DNA from: Sinomonas cyclohexanicum
GTDB taxonomy: Bacteria > Actinomycetota > Actinomycetes > Actinomycetales > Micrococcaceae
DNA length: 64,000 bases
Assembly: GCF_020886775.1 (NCBI RefSeq)
Contig: NZ_AP024525.1
Coordinates: 1-64,000 of the forward strand
Direction of reading: 5' to 3'
In this document: positions 53,139-61,075 of the stretch, one piece after another
Position numbering within the stretch: position 1 is the stretch's first letter
Layout of the letters: every line of letters starts with the position of its first letter
Notes under the pieces: generated by a model
Database searches by the model: none
The model's input: the letters and a program-made list of their open reading frames with translations, nothing else
Told to the model about the DNA's origin: nothing
Made by a program: the position numbers and the translations under genes

Positions 53139-54124
53139 TCGAATCCCACCTCCGGCAGCAGGATCCTGCTGCTCTCGCGGGTGATCCCGGCGTAGGCGTG
53201 GAGGAAGTCCGGGGAGGTGTGCACGTAGTAGTAGGTCGAGTCGATGCTCGCGTGGCCCATATAGACGGATAGGTAGGGCAGCATCGCGGCCACGTCGGTG
53301 CCGTCGGTCATCCAGCGTTCCAGGTTCGCGTAGGCGAAGTGATGCCGGAAGTCATACGGGCGCGGCTGGGTTCCGCCGGACGGGCGCGGCAGGCCGGCCT
53401 GGTCCCAGATGCGGTGGAAGATCACCCCGACCGACGCCGCGGTCACGGGTGTCCCGGCCGCGGAGACGAAGAACGTGTCTCGTCCGCGGAACCGCTCCCG
53501 TGAGACCTCGTCGCAAAGGCGGAGCACCGTGGTGACCTCGTCGGTGACCGGCAGCCGGCGGCTGCGTCGTCCCTTGGACTCGACGATCGTGACATGCCCG
53601 GTTTCGAGTTCGACGCTTCCACGCTGCAGTGCTCGGGCCTCGCCGGTGCGTATCCCGCAGGAGTGCATGAGTGTGAAGAAGGCCACCGCCTGCCACTGCC
53701 ACGGCGATTCCGCCGTCACGTCGGCGGCGGCCGTGAAGAACCGCTCGATCTGCGAGTTGGTGAGCAGGAATGGGTGGGCGCGGACGAACGGGGCTTTCCA
53801 GGCGCTGCTGAGCACGTACGCGTCCGGGTCGCGGTGGGCGGCCAGCCACCGGCCGAAGTCACGGATATACGACATCCACGAACGGTAGGTGCCGCAGCTT
53901 TGCAGCTGTTCTGTCACCCATCCTTCGACGGTGGCCCGGTCCAGGGCGGTCGCGCCGTGGCGGGTGCAGTACGCGTCGAAGCGCTTCAGATACCAGATGC
54001 GGGAGCTGCCGGTGAGGCCCATCGCCTCCTTGAACGCGAGGTAGTCCTCCAGAGCCGCCGCGAACACGCTGGTGAATCCGTGGCCGCTCATGATCGTGGC
54101 CCCGCCGGGGCCGGCAGCACGCAA
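53135..54124 (-). CDS. RIT tyrosine recombinase, second gene
   Basis: 329 residues. N-terminal SAM-like domain (SRIWYLKRFDAYCTRHGATA); catalytic Arg in SCGIRTGEARALQRGSVEL, H-x-x-R in the unusual form PYDFRHHFAYANLERW, and YMGHASIDSTYYYVHTSPDF with the tyrosine. Overlaps the first gene by 37 bases. In RIT trios the middle gene is usually divergent in its box II, as seen here. Confidence 0.92.
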   Translation of the reverse strand: MRAAGPGGATIMSGHGFTSVFAAALEDYLAFKEAMGLTGSSRIWYLKRFDAYCTRHGATALDRATVEGWVTEQLQSCGTYRSWMSYIRDFGRWLAAHRDPDAYVLSSAWKAPFVRAHPFLLTNSQIERFFTAAADVTAESPWQWQAVAFFTLMHSCGIRTGEARALQRGSVELETGHVTIVESKGRRSRRLPVTDEVTTVLRLCDEVSRERFRGRDTFFVSAAGTPVTAASVGVIFHRIWDQAGLPRPSGGTQPRPYDFRHHFAYANLERWMTDGTDVAAMLPYLSVYMGHASIDSTYYYVHTSPDFLHAYAGITRESSRILLPEVGFE

Positions 54125-55317
54125 CCGCGCAGCCGCTCATCGTCGAGGGTCAGGTAGACCCCGGTCGATTCCTCGCTGGCGTGCCCGAGCACCGCGGAGA
54201 TCGTCGGCAGCGGCGTCGCCGCCCGAAGCAGCCGGGACGCGGCCGTATGCCGCAGCAGGCGTGTCCCGGCCCGCGGATCGACGGCACCGGCCGCGGCGAA
54301 CACGACGGTGGTGATCCGATGAATCGTCGCGTGGTCGGCCAGCCCTGTGTGCGGGGCCACCTGCCGTAGGAACACATGATCCACGCCGCCGGCGGGCCGC
54401 TCGGTCAGGACGTAGTCGGCAAGCCGGGCTGTGAGCAACGGCGGCATCGGCAGCGTGACCGGGTTGCCGGTCTTGTGCTGGATGATGCTGATCGTCCCGG
54501 CCCGCCAATCGACATCCCGCAGCCGGAGGCCGATGATGTCGCACGCCCGCAGCCCCGTCAGCAAAGCCAGCAAGGTCACGGCCGCGTCCCGTGCCGTCAC
54601 CACGCCCGGTGCCGTGCACGCGTCCACGACGCGGCGCACATCATCATCCGCCATGACAGGCATCACTGGGTGCGGACGGCGCACCCCGGCAAGGCTCACC
54701 GCATCGACCAGGTCCCGGCGGCCGGTGAACACCAGGAACGGGCGGAAGTTCGACACCACCCAGAACAGCGAGGTCTTCGCCCACCCGCTCTCCAGCAGCG
54801 ACTCGAGAAAACCCGTGACCGTGCCCGCCCGCGCCCGGACGAGGTCGGTGACCCCATGGTCCTCGAGGTAGACGAGGTAGCCGCGGGCGACCCGGCCATA
54901 CGCCTCTCGCGTCGCATCGGCCAGAGCGCGCTCAGCCATGTCGGCCGCCCACGCGGCATCAACACCGACGAATCCCGCCGACACCGGGTAGCGTCCTCCA
55001 CCACCGCGCCTACGCGGCTGAAGCGGCACTTCCCCGGTGTCGATGAGCGCGTCGAACAGTCCCACCAGCCGCCTGTAGTCGAAGCGGCGCTGCGCACTGA
55101 ACCGGCCCGTCCGCGGGCTCGTCGTCAACGACGCGAACACCGCCCCAAGCTCGCTCGTATACGCCCCGCCACGCCCAGCGATGAACACCCCGAGCGCGCG
55201 GATCGTCTTCTGGTACTGCCCGATCGTCAGCTCCGCATACCCCGCCGCCCGCAACGTCGCGACGACGAGACCGCCAAGACGAGCAACTGTCGTATCCATC
55301 ACCGTTGTCCCTTCCAT
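54088..55317 (-). CDS. RIT tyrosine recombinase, first gene
   Basis: 409 residues. Catalytic Arg in LTGLRACDIIGLRLRDVDWR, Lys near QHKTGNPVTLP, H-x-x-R in TRLLRHTAASRLLRA, His in AVLGHASEESTGVYLTLDD with the tyrosine. First gene of the trio, transcribed from just inside the right inverted repeat (55361-55445). Confidence 0.92.
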   Translation of the reverse strand: MEGTTVMDTTVARLGGLVVATLRAAGYAELTIGQYQKTIRALGVFIAGRGGAYTSELGAVFASLTTSPRTGRFSAQRRFDYRRLVGLFDALIDTGEVPLQPRRRGGGGRYPVSAGFVGVDAAWAADMAERALADATREAYGRVARGYLVYLEDHGVTDLVRARAGTVTGFLESLLESGWAKTSLFWVVSNFRPFLVFTGRRDLVDAVSLAGVRRPHPVMPVMADDDVRRVVDACTAPGVVTARDAAVTLLALLTGLRACDIIGLRLRDVDWRAGTISIIQHKTGNPVTLPMPPLLTARLADYVLTERPAGGVDHVFLRQVAPHTGLADHATIHRITTVVFAAAGAVDPRAGTRLLRHTAASRLLRAATPLPTISAVLGHASEESTGVYLTLDDERLRGCVLPAPAGPRS

Positions 55318-55443
55318 AGCCGGATGGATACGGCGGACACTACGTCGGCCAGCCCGACGTCGTTAAGCCGAGGAAACCGTCACGGACCCGCCCCGGCACA
55401 GGCCAGACCACACTTCCTCGGCATAACGAGAACCTCGGCCTAA

Positions 55444-55475
55444 TCCGAGTTAAGCCGAATTCGGCTTAACTCGGA
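55444..55475. repeat. 32-bp perfect palindrome at RIT right end
   Basis: Self-complementary over 32 bases, centred on AATT at 55458-55461; each half contains GTTAAGCCGA, also found at the inner ends of both 85-bp repeats. The left end has no matching palindrome. Probably two recombinase half-sites back to back. Confidence 0.85.
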
Positions 55476-55776
55476 CAGGGGCAGCCAGTTCAGGTCCAAG
55501 AAGTACGTCCGGCTCCTGCGCTCCCACGGCCTGAAGGGGTCAATGGGAAGGGTCGGGGCGTGCGGAGACAACGCGGCCATGGAGTCATTCTTCGCCCTGC
55601 TGCAGAAGAACGTCCTCGACACCCGCACCTGGGCCACCCGAGGCGACCTCCGCCTCGCGATCATCACCTGGATCGAGCGCACCTACCACCGACGCCGGCG
55701 CCAGCGCAGGCTACGCCGTTTGACCCCCATCGAATTCGAAGCAATCATGACCAAGACCGCCGCAGAGGCGGCATAG
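55475..55776 (+). pseudogene. IS3 orfB, C-terminal fragment
   Basis: Starts in frame with RGSQFRSKKYVRLLRSHGLK and continues GACGDNAAMESFFALLQKNV, which carries the catalytic glutamate, to EFEAIMTKTAAEAA and its stop. Joined to the fragment ending HSD it completes the D-D-E triad. Confidence 0.92.
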
Positions 55777-56072
55777 CCGAAGAGTCAACTAAACCTTCAG
55801 CAGTCCCACCGTATCCGATCCCTTGCTAATGAGAAGGCCCAGATCGGGGATCGTGCAGCCGTCCTCGCAGAACTCATTGCCGACTCGCAGAAGGTGACCA
55901 ACGAGACGGCCGCCTGCATCCACCAACACCAAGACCTCGAGTCATTCCTTAGCGGCCCACGGCCGTACGACCAAGCATCGATGCTGAACCGCTCCAAGTC
56001 GGTTGACTCGGTATGCGAAGTGGCTTGGAAGGACACCAACAACCTCACCAGCTCGATACAAGGACTGAGCAA

Positions 56073-56828
56073 GTGAGTCGCGCTTGCACCCTCCGAATCG
56101 CCACAGTGAGCTCCTTTGTCGTACTTTCTCTAGCGGGTTGCGCACTCGCCCCGGTGCCACCGCCCCCATCCGACTTCCGGCCAGCCCAATCGCCGATGGC
56201 AGCGTCCGTGTCCGGCTCTACGGTAGCTGCGCCCGCACCGGCCGTGACAGCGGCCGGTTTCAGCAAGTACGAGAAGGCTGCCTTGCGCGTTCGCAACATC
56301 GGCTGCGGCGTCTCATCCGGATCCGGGTTCGCCATCGCAGACCATGTCTTCATCACCAACCGCCACGTCGTGGGTGGCGCCACACTGCTCCAGGTGAGCA
56401 CATACGACGGCAGAGACATCACCGTCAACGCCGTCGGCGCCGTTGTAGTCGCCGACCTCGCCCTCGTCTGGACACAGGAAGCGCTCCCAGCTGCAATCCA
56501 GCTAGCACATTCAAACCCAGCCGCAGGCACGGAGGTATCGGTGGTGGGCTACCCGCTCGGAGGTGAACTCACTACCACCAACGGCCGCATCGTGAAGTAC
56601 GGACCCGATCCGATCGGATGGTCTTCGCTGCCCATGATCTACAGCGACGCCCCCATCGCACCCGGCAGCTCCGGGAGCCCAGTCGTGGATGGCTCAGGCC
56701 TCCTCGTGGGCGTCGCCTACGCCGGCGGCGCAGGTCAGGCGATCTTCGTACCAGTCGAAACCCTCGCCCAGGTCATCAAGGACCCAGCGAAGTATTCAAA
56801 CCGGTCGAAGTGCGACGGAGCGCTCTGA
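56073..56828 (+). CDS. Trypsin-like serine protease, lipoprotein
   Basis: 251 residues from GTG 56073, overlapping the coiled-coil gene's stop (GTGA). Signal peptide with lipobox (VVLSLAGC), so it is likely an outer-surface lipoprotein. S1/HtrA-type triad: His in FITNRHVVGG, Asp in VVVADLALVW, Ser in APGSSGSPVVDGSGLLVG. No PDZ domain. It was co-translated with the coiled-coil membrane protein; after IS damage to that gene its own expression depends on a new promoter. Alternative starts upstream belong to the neighbour. Confidence 0.85.
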   Translation: MSRACTLRIATVSSFVVLSLAGCALAPVPPPPSDFRPAQSPMAASVSGSTVAAPAPAVTAAGFSKYEKAALRVRNIGCGVSSGSGFAIADHVFITNRHVVGGATLLQVSTYDGRDITVNAVGAVVVADLALVWTQEALPAAIQLAHSNPAAGTEVSVVGYPLGGELTTTNGRIVKYGPDPIGWSSLPMIYSDAPIAPGSSGSPVVDGSGLLVGVAYAGGAGQAIFVPVETLAQVIKDPAKYSNRSKCDGAL

Positions 56829-56860
56829 GAAGTACGCAGCCTACCGACGCCGTCGAACTC

Positions 56861-56896
56861 ATGCGCCTCTCGAACAGGTGCGCCCCAGATGCGCCC
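56861..56896 (+). repeat. Three (A/G)TGCGCC motifs near attR
   Basis: ATGCGCCT 56861-56868, GTGCGCCC 56878-56885 and ATGCGCCC 56889-56896, within 90 bases of the attR core. The same 7-mer core occurs four times near attL in the same orientation. Candidate integrase arm sites; the binding protein is inferred. Confidence 0.4.
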
Positions 56897-56946
56897 TGGA
56901 CCGGAGAAATCTGCTGATTTTCAAGCACAAACGGCGTCTACATCCA

Positions 56947-56993
56947 TGCTTTGCAAGCAGGGGGTTAGGGGTTCGAGTCCCCTTGCCTCCACC
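56947..56993 (+). repeat. attR: attR: 47-bp direct repeat, right copy
   Basis: Exact copy of 11986-12032, the 3' part of tRNA-Ala from the anticodon stem on. The 5' half of a tRNA is absent upstream, so this is not a gene but the right recombination product. The native chromosome resumes at about 56994. Confidence 0.93.
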
Positions 56994-57001
56994 GAAGGAC
57001 A

Positions 57002-57036
57002 AGAAGGCCGGCTCCCTCTCGGGGAGCCGGCCTTCT
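57002..57036. terminator. Bidirectional hairpin terminator
   Basis: A 15-bp stem (57002-57016 with 57022-57036), loop TCTCG, directly abutting the stop codon of the minus-strand hexosaminidase. Before the island arrived it also followed tRNA-Ala, so it likely served both convergent units. Confidence 0.8.
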
Positions 57037-59049
57037 CTAGTTGCCGTACGCGGCGTTGAACTCGGCCAGCGCGTCGTCGAGGAAGCGCTGCGCCACGCCG
57101 TCGCCTGTGGCGGGGATGGCCAGCCGCCCGTCGGCGAGCTTGAGCCCGAGGGCGACCGCGCTCCTACGCGAGGCGGTGAGCGCCGCCTCGGCGCTGCGGG
57201 CGGCCGCCTCGTCGTTGCTCCGCACCGCGGCGAGCATGTCCAGCGCGTGGGCCATGGCGGCGCCGTAGTCCGCGGCCGCGGCCGACCACGGCGCGACGTC
57301 CGCCGCGTACCCCTCGCCCCCAGGTCCCTTGAGCTGTGTCAGCAGTTCGGGGACCTGCTGCAGGATCCGGGCGCGGTCGGCGAGCCCCGAGGGCAGGGGC
57401 GTGCCGCCCCGGTAGGCGGACCAGAACGCGTCGACGTCGCGGGACAGCGCGGGCGCGGGGTGCACCAGGTCGTCGAGCTGCCAGTTCTGGTTCAGGTCCG
57501 TGAACGCCCGTAGCGCAGAGAGCGCGGCGGAGTCGCCTCCCGCGAGTGACACGAGCGCCGCATCGAGCGCCTCGTAGGGCCGGTAGTCCGCCCCGTTCCA
57601 TGTCATGTCCGCGAACGTCGCGATGCCGGGCAGGGACGCGTACGCCTCCGGCATGGGGTTCGACACCATTCCGACGACGTACTTGTACAGGTCCGGGTCG
57701 CGTCCTTCGACCGGCGCCAGGAACAGATGCTCCGGCGCGAAGTCGTTGACGGGGAAGTTGTCCCAGATGAGGACCGGGCGCCGCTTGCCGGGCCCCCCGT
57801 ACACCGTCTGCGCCGTCTGTGCCGCGTCGCCCGAGATGCGGTGGGAGACGACCTCCGGGCCGGTCCACTGGACGACGATTCTGGGATCGAGGTCGCGCCC
57901 GAGCCGTGTCTTGTAGGCGTCCTTGGTGGTGCCGCTGTAGTTGGTGGGGACCATCTGGAGGGGCGAGAGGTCGGGGTGGTCCGCGGTGAGGCGGTCCCGC
58001 AGGCTGTTCAGGAAGGACGCCTGCGCCTGGGCGAGCGCTCCCCCGTCGCCGGGAGCGGTGAAGCGGGTCTGGTCGGAGCGGCACCTGAAGGACCCGCTGA
58101 TGTCGTCGAACGGCACGATGAAGGTGCGGATCCCCAGATCGTAGAGTGAATCGATCTTGGCCACCGCCGCGTCGAGGTCGGACGCTCGGGAGTAGCAGAT
58201 GTCGAGGCCGGGCGAGAGGGCGTATGCGACGTTGATGTGGTTCCGGGACGCCAGGGCGACCACATTGCGGAGGCCGGCCGCGCCGTCGGACGTGTAGAGG
58301 TCGCGCCAGCGCTCCCGGGCGAACGGGTCGTCCTTGGGCGAGTAGAAGAACGTGTTCATCTTGGCGCGGCCCATGGCGCTGAGCACGTCGCTGCGCGCCT
58401 GGTCTGTCCACGGGGTGCCGTAGAACCCCTCGATCACGCCGCGGGTGGCCATGAGCGGCCAGTCGGCGACGCTCACGGCCGCAAGCCGTCCCCCGGCCAG
58501 CAGGTCGCGAAGTGACTGGACGGCGTAGAACGAGCCGTGGGCGTCGGCACCGGCGAGGATTGCCGCGGGATGCCCCTCGAGGGTGCCGGTCGCGAGCACG
58601 TAGCCCTCCGGGCGGCCGAGGGCCTCCTTGCGCGGTCCGTCCTCCGCCGCCGCCTTCACGGAGTCGAGCGCCGTGGCCAGGGGCCCGCCCTCGGCCCACG
58701 TTCCGACGAGGATCACCGTGGAACCGCTCGCAGCGTCGGCGGCCGACGGCGCCGTCCCCACCTCGCGCGCGACCTCACCCAAGAGCGCGGTGAGGGAATC
58801 GACGGTCACCGGGTCGGCGCCGTCGGCCGCGACGACCGTGACCCGGCCCGAGAGGTCGAGGTCGATTCCGCTGCCCGAGATGTGCTGCGGGGCGGGGTGC
58901 AGGGCTGGCCCGCTGTACGGGACCGGGGCCGCCTCGTGCCGTGTGGCGATCCAGGCCGTCACGATTCCCACGGCCACGAGAGCCACGACCACGGTCACAA
59001 TCCACGCGCGCAGGCGCCGCCGTCGCCGGGCCTTCGAGGGGGTCTCCAC
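57037..59049 (-). CDS. GH84 beta-N-acetylglucosaminidase-like, membrane-anchored
   Basis: 670 residues from GTG 59049 (the open frame extends upstream over the divergent transporter gene and is not used). N-terminal anchor after an arginine patch (AWIVTVVVALVAVGIVTAWI), an N-terminal alpha/beta domain with VILVGTWAEGGPLATALDSV, then the GH84 barrel: MATRGVIEGFYGTPWTDQAR, FFYSPKDDPFARERWRDLY, and the catalytic aspartate pair in FIVPFDDISGSF. The C-terminal helical part fits NagJ-type enzymes. It should remove terminal GlcNAc from glycans or glycoproteins outside the membrane. Natural substrate unknown. Confidence 0.9.
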   Translation of the reverse strand: METPSKARRRRRLRAWIVTVVVALVAVGIVTAWIATRHEAAPVPYSGPALHPAPQHISGSGIDLDLSGRVTVVAADGADPVTVDSLTALLGEVAREVGTAPSAADAASGSTVILVGTWAEGGPLATALDSVKAAAEDGPRKEALGRPEGYVLATGTLEGHPAAILAGADAHGSFYAVQSLRDLLAGGRLAAVSVADWPLMATRGVIEGFYGTPWTDQARSDVLSAMGRAKMNTFFYSPKDDPFARERWRDLYTSDGAAGLRNVVALASRNHINVAYALSPGLDICYSRASDLDAAVAKIDSLYDLGIRTFIVPFDDISGSFRCRSDQTRFTAPGDGGALAQAQASFLNSLRDRLTADHPDLSPLQMVPTNYSGTTKDAYKTRLGRDLDPRIVVQWTGPEVVSHRISGDAAQTAQTVYGGPGKRRPVLIWDNFPVNDFAPEHLFLAPVEGRDPDLYKYVVGMVSNPMPEAYASLPGIATFADMTWNGADYRPYEALDAALVSLAGGDSAALSALRAFTDLNQNWQLDDLVHPAPALSRDVDAFWSAYRGGTPLPSGLADRARILQQVPELLTQLKGPGGEGYAADVAPWSAAAADYGAAMAHALDMLAAVRSNDEAAARSAEAALTASRRSAVALGLKLADGRLAIPATGDGVAQRFLDDALAEFNAAYGN

Positions 59050-59106
59050 GTCACCAAGGGAACCACATCCGCCCCGCGCGCCACGAACCGCCCGTAGAGT
59101 GGGCTG

Positions 59107-60024
59107 GTGATCCCCCTCCTCGTGGTGCTCGGCGTTCTGGGCGTCTCCGCCTCGGGTCCGCTCATCGCCGCCACGCTCGGCGGGACGTCGGTGACCGCCC
59201 TCGCCATCGCGTTCTGGCGCAACGCGCTCGCCGCGGTCGTGATGGCCGCGCCCGTCGCCGTGCGGAGCCCGGGGCAGTTCCGCCGGCTGGGGCGCCGCGA
59301 GTACTTCTGGTCCGCCGTGGCCGGGGTGGCCCTCGCGTTCCACTTCGTGTGCTTCATCCTCTCGCTGACGCTGACCTCCGTCGCGGCCTCGACGGCCCTC
59401 GTGTGCCTGCAGTCCGGGTGGATCGCGGTGTTCTCGCTCGTGCGGGGGCGCAGGCTGCCGGCTGCCGTGCTCGTGGGCCTGGGTCTCGCGTTCGCCGGCG
59501 TCGTTGCCATCACGGGCCTCGATCTCGGGTCCTCCCGCGAGGCTGTGCTCGGCGACGTCCTCGCCGTGGCCGGTGGCATCCTTGCGGGCCTCTACACGAT
59601 GGCGGGCGGCAAGGCCCGCCAGACCATGAGCACGGGCACGTACACGACCGTCTGCTACAGCGTGTGCGCGCTCCTGGTCGCGGTCATGGCGCTGGCCACG
59701 GGGCAGCGGCTCACCGGCTTCGAGCCGATCGGCTGGGTCGGCATCGCGGCGATTACCCTCGCGGCGCAGATCGTGGGGCACACGGCGTTCAACTACCTCG
59801 TGGCGACGCTGAGCCCGCTCGTCGTCTCGATGTTCATCCTGCTCGAGATCCCGGGCGCTGCGCTGCTCGCGGCGGTGTTCCTGCACGAGGTCCTGCCTGC
59901 CGGGACCTACGCTGGGCTCGCGCTCATCCTGGCCGGCCTCGCCGTCGTCGTGCTCGGGCAGCGTCGGGTCCGCCAAGGGAAGGGCGCGACCGCGGCGCTG
60001 GAGCCTGAGCTCGGGGCCGACTGA
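59107..60024 (+). CDS. EamA/DMT-family transporter
   Basis: 305 residues with about ten hydrophobic helices in two repeats (MIPLLVVLGVLGVSASGPLI; LGDVLAVAGGILAGLYTMAG), and the conserved second-repeat end SPLVVSMFILLEIPGAALLA. Drug/metabolite transporters of this kind export amino acids, metabolites or drugs. GTG start at 59107, divergent from the hexosaminidase with 57 bases between. Substrate not predictable. Confidence 0.9.
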   Translation: MIPLLVVLGVLGVSASGPLIAATLGGTSVTALAIAFWRNALAAVVMAAPVAVRSPGQFRRLGRREYFWSAVAGVALAFHFVCFILSLTLTSVAASTALVCLQSGWIAVFSLVRGRRLPAAVLVGLGLAFAGVVAITGLDLGSSREAVLGDVLAVAGGILAGLYTMAGGKARQTMSTGTYTTVCYSVCALLVAVMALATGQRLTGFEPIGWVGIAAITLAAQIVGHTAFNYLVATLSPLVVSMFILLEIPGAALLAAVFLHEVLPAGTYAGLALILAGLAVVVLGQRRVRQGKGATAALEPELGAD

Positions 60025-60030
60025 CCGCGG

Positions 60031-60912
60031 TCAGACTCCCCCGCGCTTGGCGAGCGGCTGGTTCGCCGCGTGGATGGCCCGCAGCAGCTTGGCCGGGTAG
60101 TAGACCGAGAAGATCACGGCCATCGGTGCGCGCAGCGCGATCTTCTTGATGTTGTGCGCCTTGTACGTGCGGTCGAACCGCTGCACGTAATACCGGTAGT
60201 CCTTCGGCGAGTCCTCGAGCCGCCGGGCAGACATTCCGGAGACCATCTCGGGCCAGTACTGGATCCGCAGGCCCTGCTCGGCCAGATGCAGGGACAGGTC
60301 GATGTCCTCGTGCATCTCGTCCCGCTCGTCGCGGCACGTCCTGGCGCGGATGGCCTCCCACGCGGAACGGCGCAGCGCCATGTTCGAGCCGAACAGGAAG
60401 TGGTACTCGTGCCGCGAGAGCTTCAGCAGCAGCTGGCGCACCTTGTCGTCCGCCTTGAGGCCGAACCGGCGCATCGGCATGTCGTAGTAGATCACCGGAC
60501 CGGTTGCCGCCTGGACGTTCCGGTCGGCGAAGGCCCTCTGGACCTCCTCGACCCAGTCCGGCTCGAGCAGGGAGTCGGCGTCGATGCGGCCCAGGACGTC
60601 CCCCGTGGCGTGGTCGAGGCCGAAGTTGCGGGTCGGGATCAGGCCCTGCTCGGCGTCCTGGGTCAGCAGGCTGATCCGGGATTCCGGGTACTCGGCCTGC
60701 AGCTGGCGCACGATCTGCGCCGTCGAGTCCTTGGACATGTTGTCAACGACGATGATCTCGTGCGCCGGGACCGACTGGTAGATGGCCGCCGTGACGCACT
60801 GGCGGATCACGCTCTCCTCGTTGTACGCCGGGATCACGATCGAGACGCTCGGCGCCGCCGACGTCGGAGCGGGCGCGGCCGTCGCGTCGAGGAGAATGGT
60901 TTCCGGGAGCAT
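60031..60912 (-). CDS. Glycosyltransferase family 2
   Basis: 293 residues from ATG 60912. GT-A fold: VSIVIPAYNEESVIRQCVTA, VVDNMSKDSTAQIVRQLQ, the DxD-type GRIDADSLLEPDWVEEVQRA and MHEDIDLSLHLAEQGLRIQY (catalytic ED). A C-terminal amphipathic stretch (KIALRAPMAVIFSVYYPAKL) may touch the membrane. It probably adds sugars to a cell-wall or lipid-linked acceptor. Convergent with the transporter, 6 bases apart. A longer frame upstream lacks plausible composition. Confidence 0.88.
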   Translation of the reverse strand: MLPETILLDATAAPAPTSAAPSVSIVIPAYNEESVIRQCVTAAIYQSVPAHEIIVVDNMSKDSTAQIVRQLQAEYPESRISLLTQDAEQGLIPTRNFGLDHATGDVLGRIDADSLLEPDWVEEVQRAFADRNVQAATGPVIYYDMPMRRFGLKADDKVRQLLLKLSRHEYHFLFGSNMALRRSAWEAIRARTCRDERDEMHEDIDLSLHLAEQGLRIQYWPEMVSGMSARRLEDSPKDYRYYVQRFDRTYKAHNIKKIALRAPMAVIFSVYYPAKLLRAIHAANQPLAKRGGV

Positions 60913-61075
60913 CAGCACCAAATCTAGCAAGCTCTCCCTCGAGGCCGGCTCGTTGTGACGGATCCGTGTTGCGGTCTTGCGGCTGCAGCGCACGACGGCG
61001 GCACGCAAGAGGGCGCGGGAGCGCACCTTGTGCGTCTCCCGCGCCCTCCGGAGCTCGGGCCCTGGCGGCCGGGCG

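Larger units (their letters stand above)
52015..55474 (-). mobile_element. RIT element (three tyrosine recombinases in tandem)
   Basis: About 3.46 kb. Perfect 85-bp inverted repeats at 52015-52099 and 55361-55445 enclose three overlapping recombinase genes on one strand, which is the definition of a recombinase-in-trio element. A further 32-bp perfect palindrome (55444-55475) adjoins the right repeat. Inserted in orfB of the IS3: HSD before, RGSQ after. Confidence 0.9.
51080..55807 (+). mobile_element. IS3-family element, interrupted by a RIT element
   Basis: Termini GGGACTGCTGAAGGTT (51080-) and its inverted copy ending at 55807; 3-bp target duplication ACC (51077-51079 and 55808-55810). 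orfA is intact; orfB is cut after HSD by the three-recombinase element at 52015-55474. Without it the IS is about 1.27 kb, normal for IS3. Confidence 0.93.
50716..56076 (+). pseudogene. Coiled-coil membrane protein, split by IS3
   Basis: 5' part 50716-51079, 3' part 55811-56076. Removing the IS3 and one copy of its ACC duplication restores the codons AAC GAC CGT ATC CGA. The protein of about 210 residues starts MDAASDTEGNLETGRYVADT, has one membrane helix (YVVAIVFLAAGLVTFGAGYA) and then a coiled coil rich in Ser, Thr and Asn (NKTLTSQLGDTTSKLNDTTT), ending TNNLTSSIQGLSK. Its stop overlaps the protease GTG. It has also lost its ribosome site to IS1380. As it stands, no complete product is made. 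Confidence 0.85.
11986..56993. mobile_element. 45-kb tRNA-Ala genomic island (integrative mobilizable element)
   Basis: Bounded by the 47-bp att repeats. It contains a mobilization and replication module (39.5-45.1 kb), excisionase (45.7 kb), regulator and tyrosine integrase (47.1-48.8 kb), six independently inserted insertion sequences (two carrying a further element), and accessory genes, while everything outside is conserved chromosome. Subtracting the insertion sequences (about 13.1 kb) leaves an ancestral island of about 32 kb, in which the integrase would lie roughly 1.7 kb from attR, the normal arrangement. No conjugation channel, coupling protein or TraG/VirD4-like ATPase is seen, so transfer would need a helper. 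That this integrase uses this att site is inference. Confidence 0.85.

Noticed and set aside
52015..55474. Reading the three recombinases as the island's own integrases
   Set aside because: They lie within 85-bp inverted repeats inside an IS3 orfB, which shows a separate mobile element; the single integrase at 47633 fits the tRNA att site better.
56947..56993. A second tRNA-Ala at the right island edge
   Set aside because: Only the 3' part is present; acceptor 5' strand and D-arm are missing, so it is attR and not a tRNA gene.
59050..59976. N-terminal extension of the GH84 protein
   Set aside because: It runs antisense to the EamA transporter and has low-complexity charged composition; the membrane anchor right after 59049 marks the natural start.
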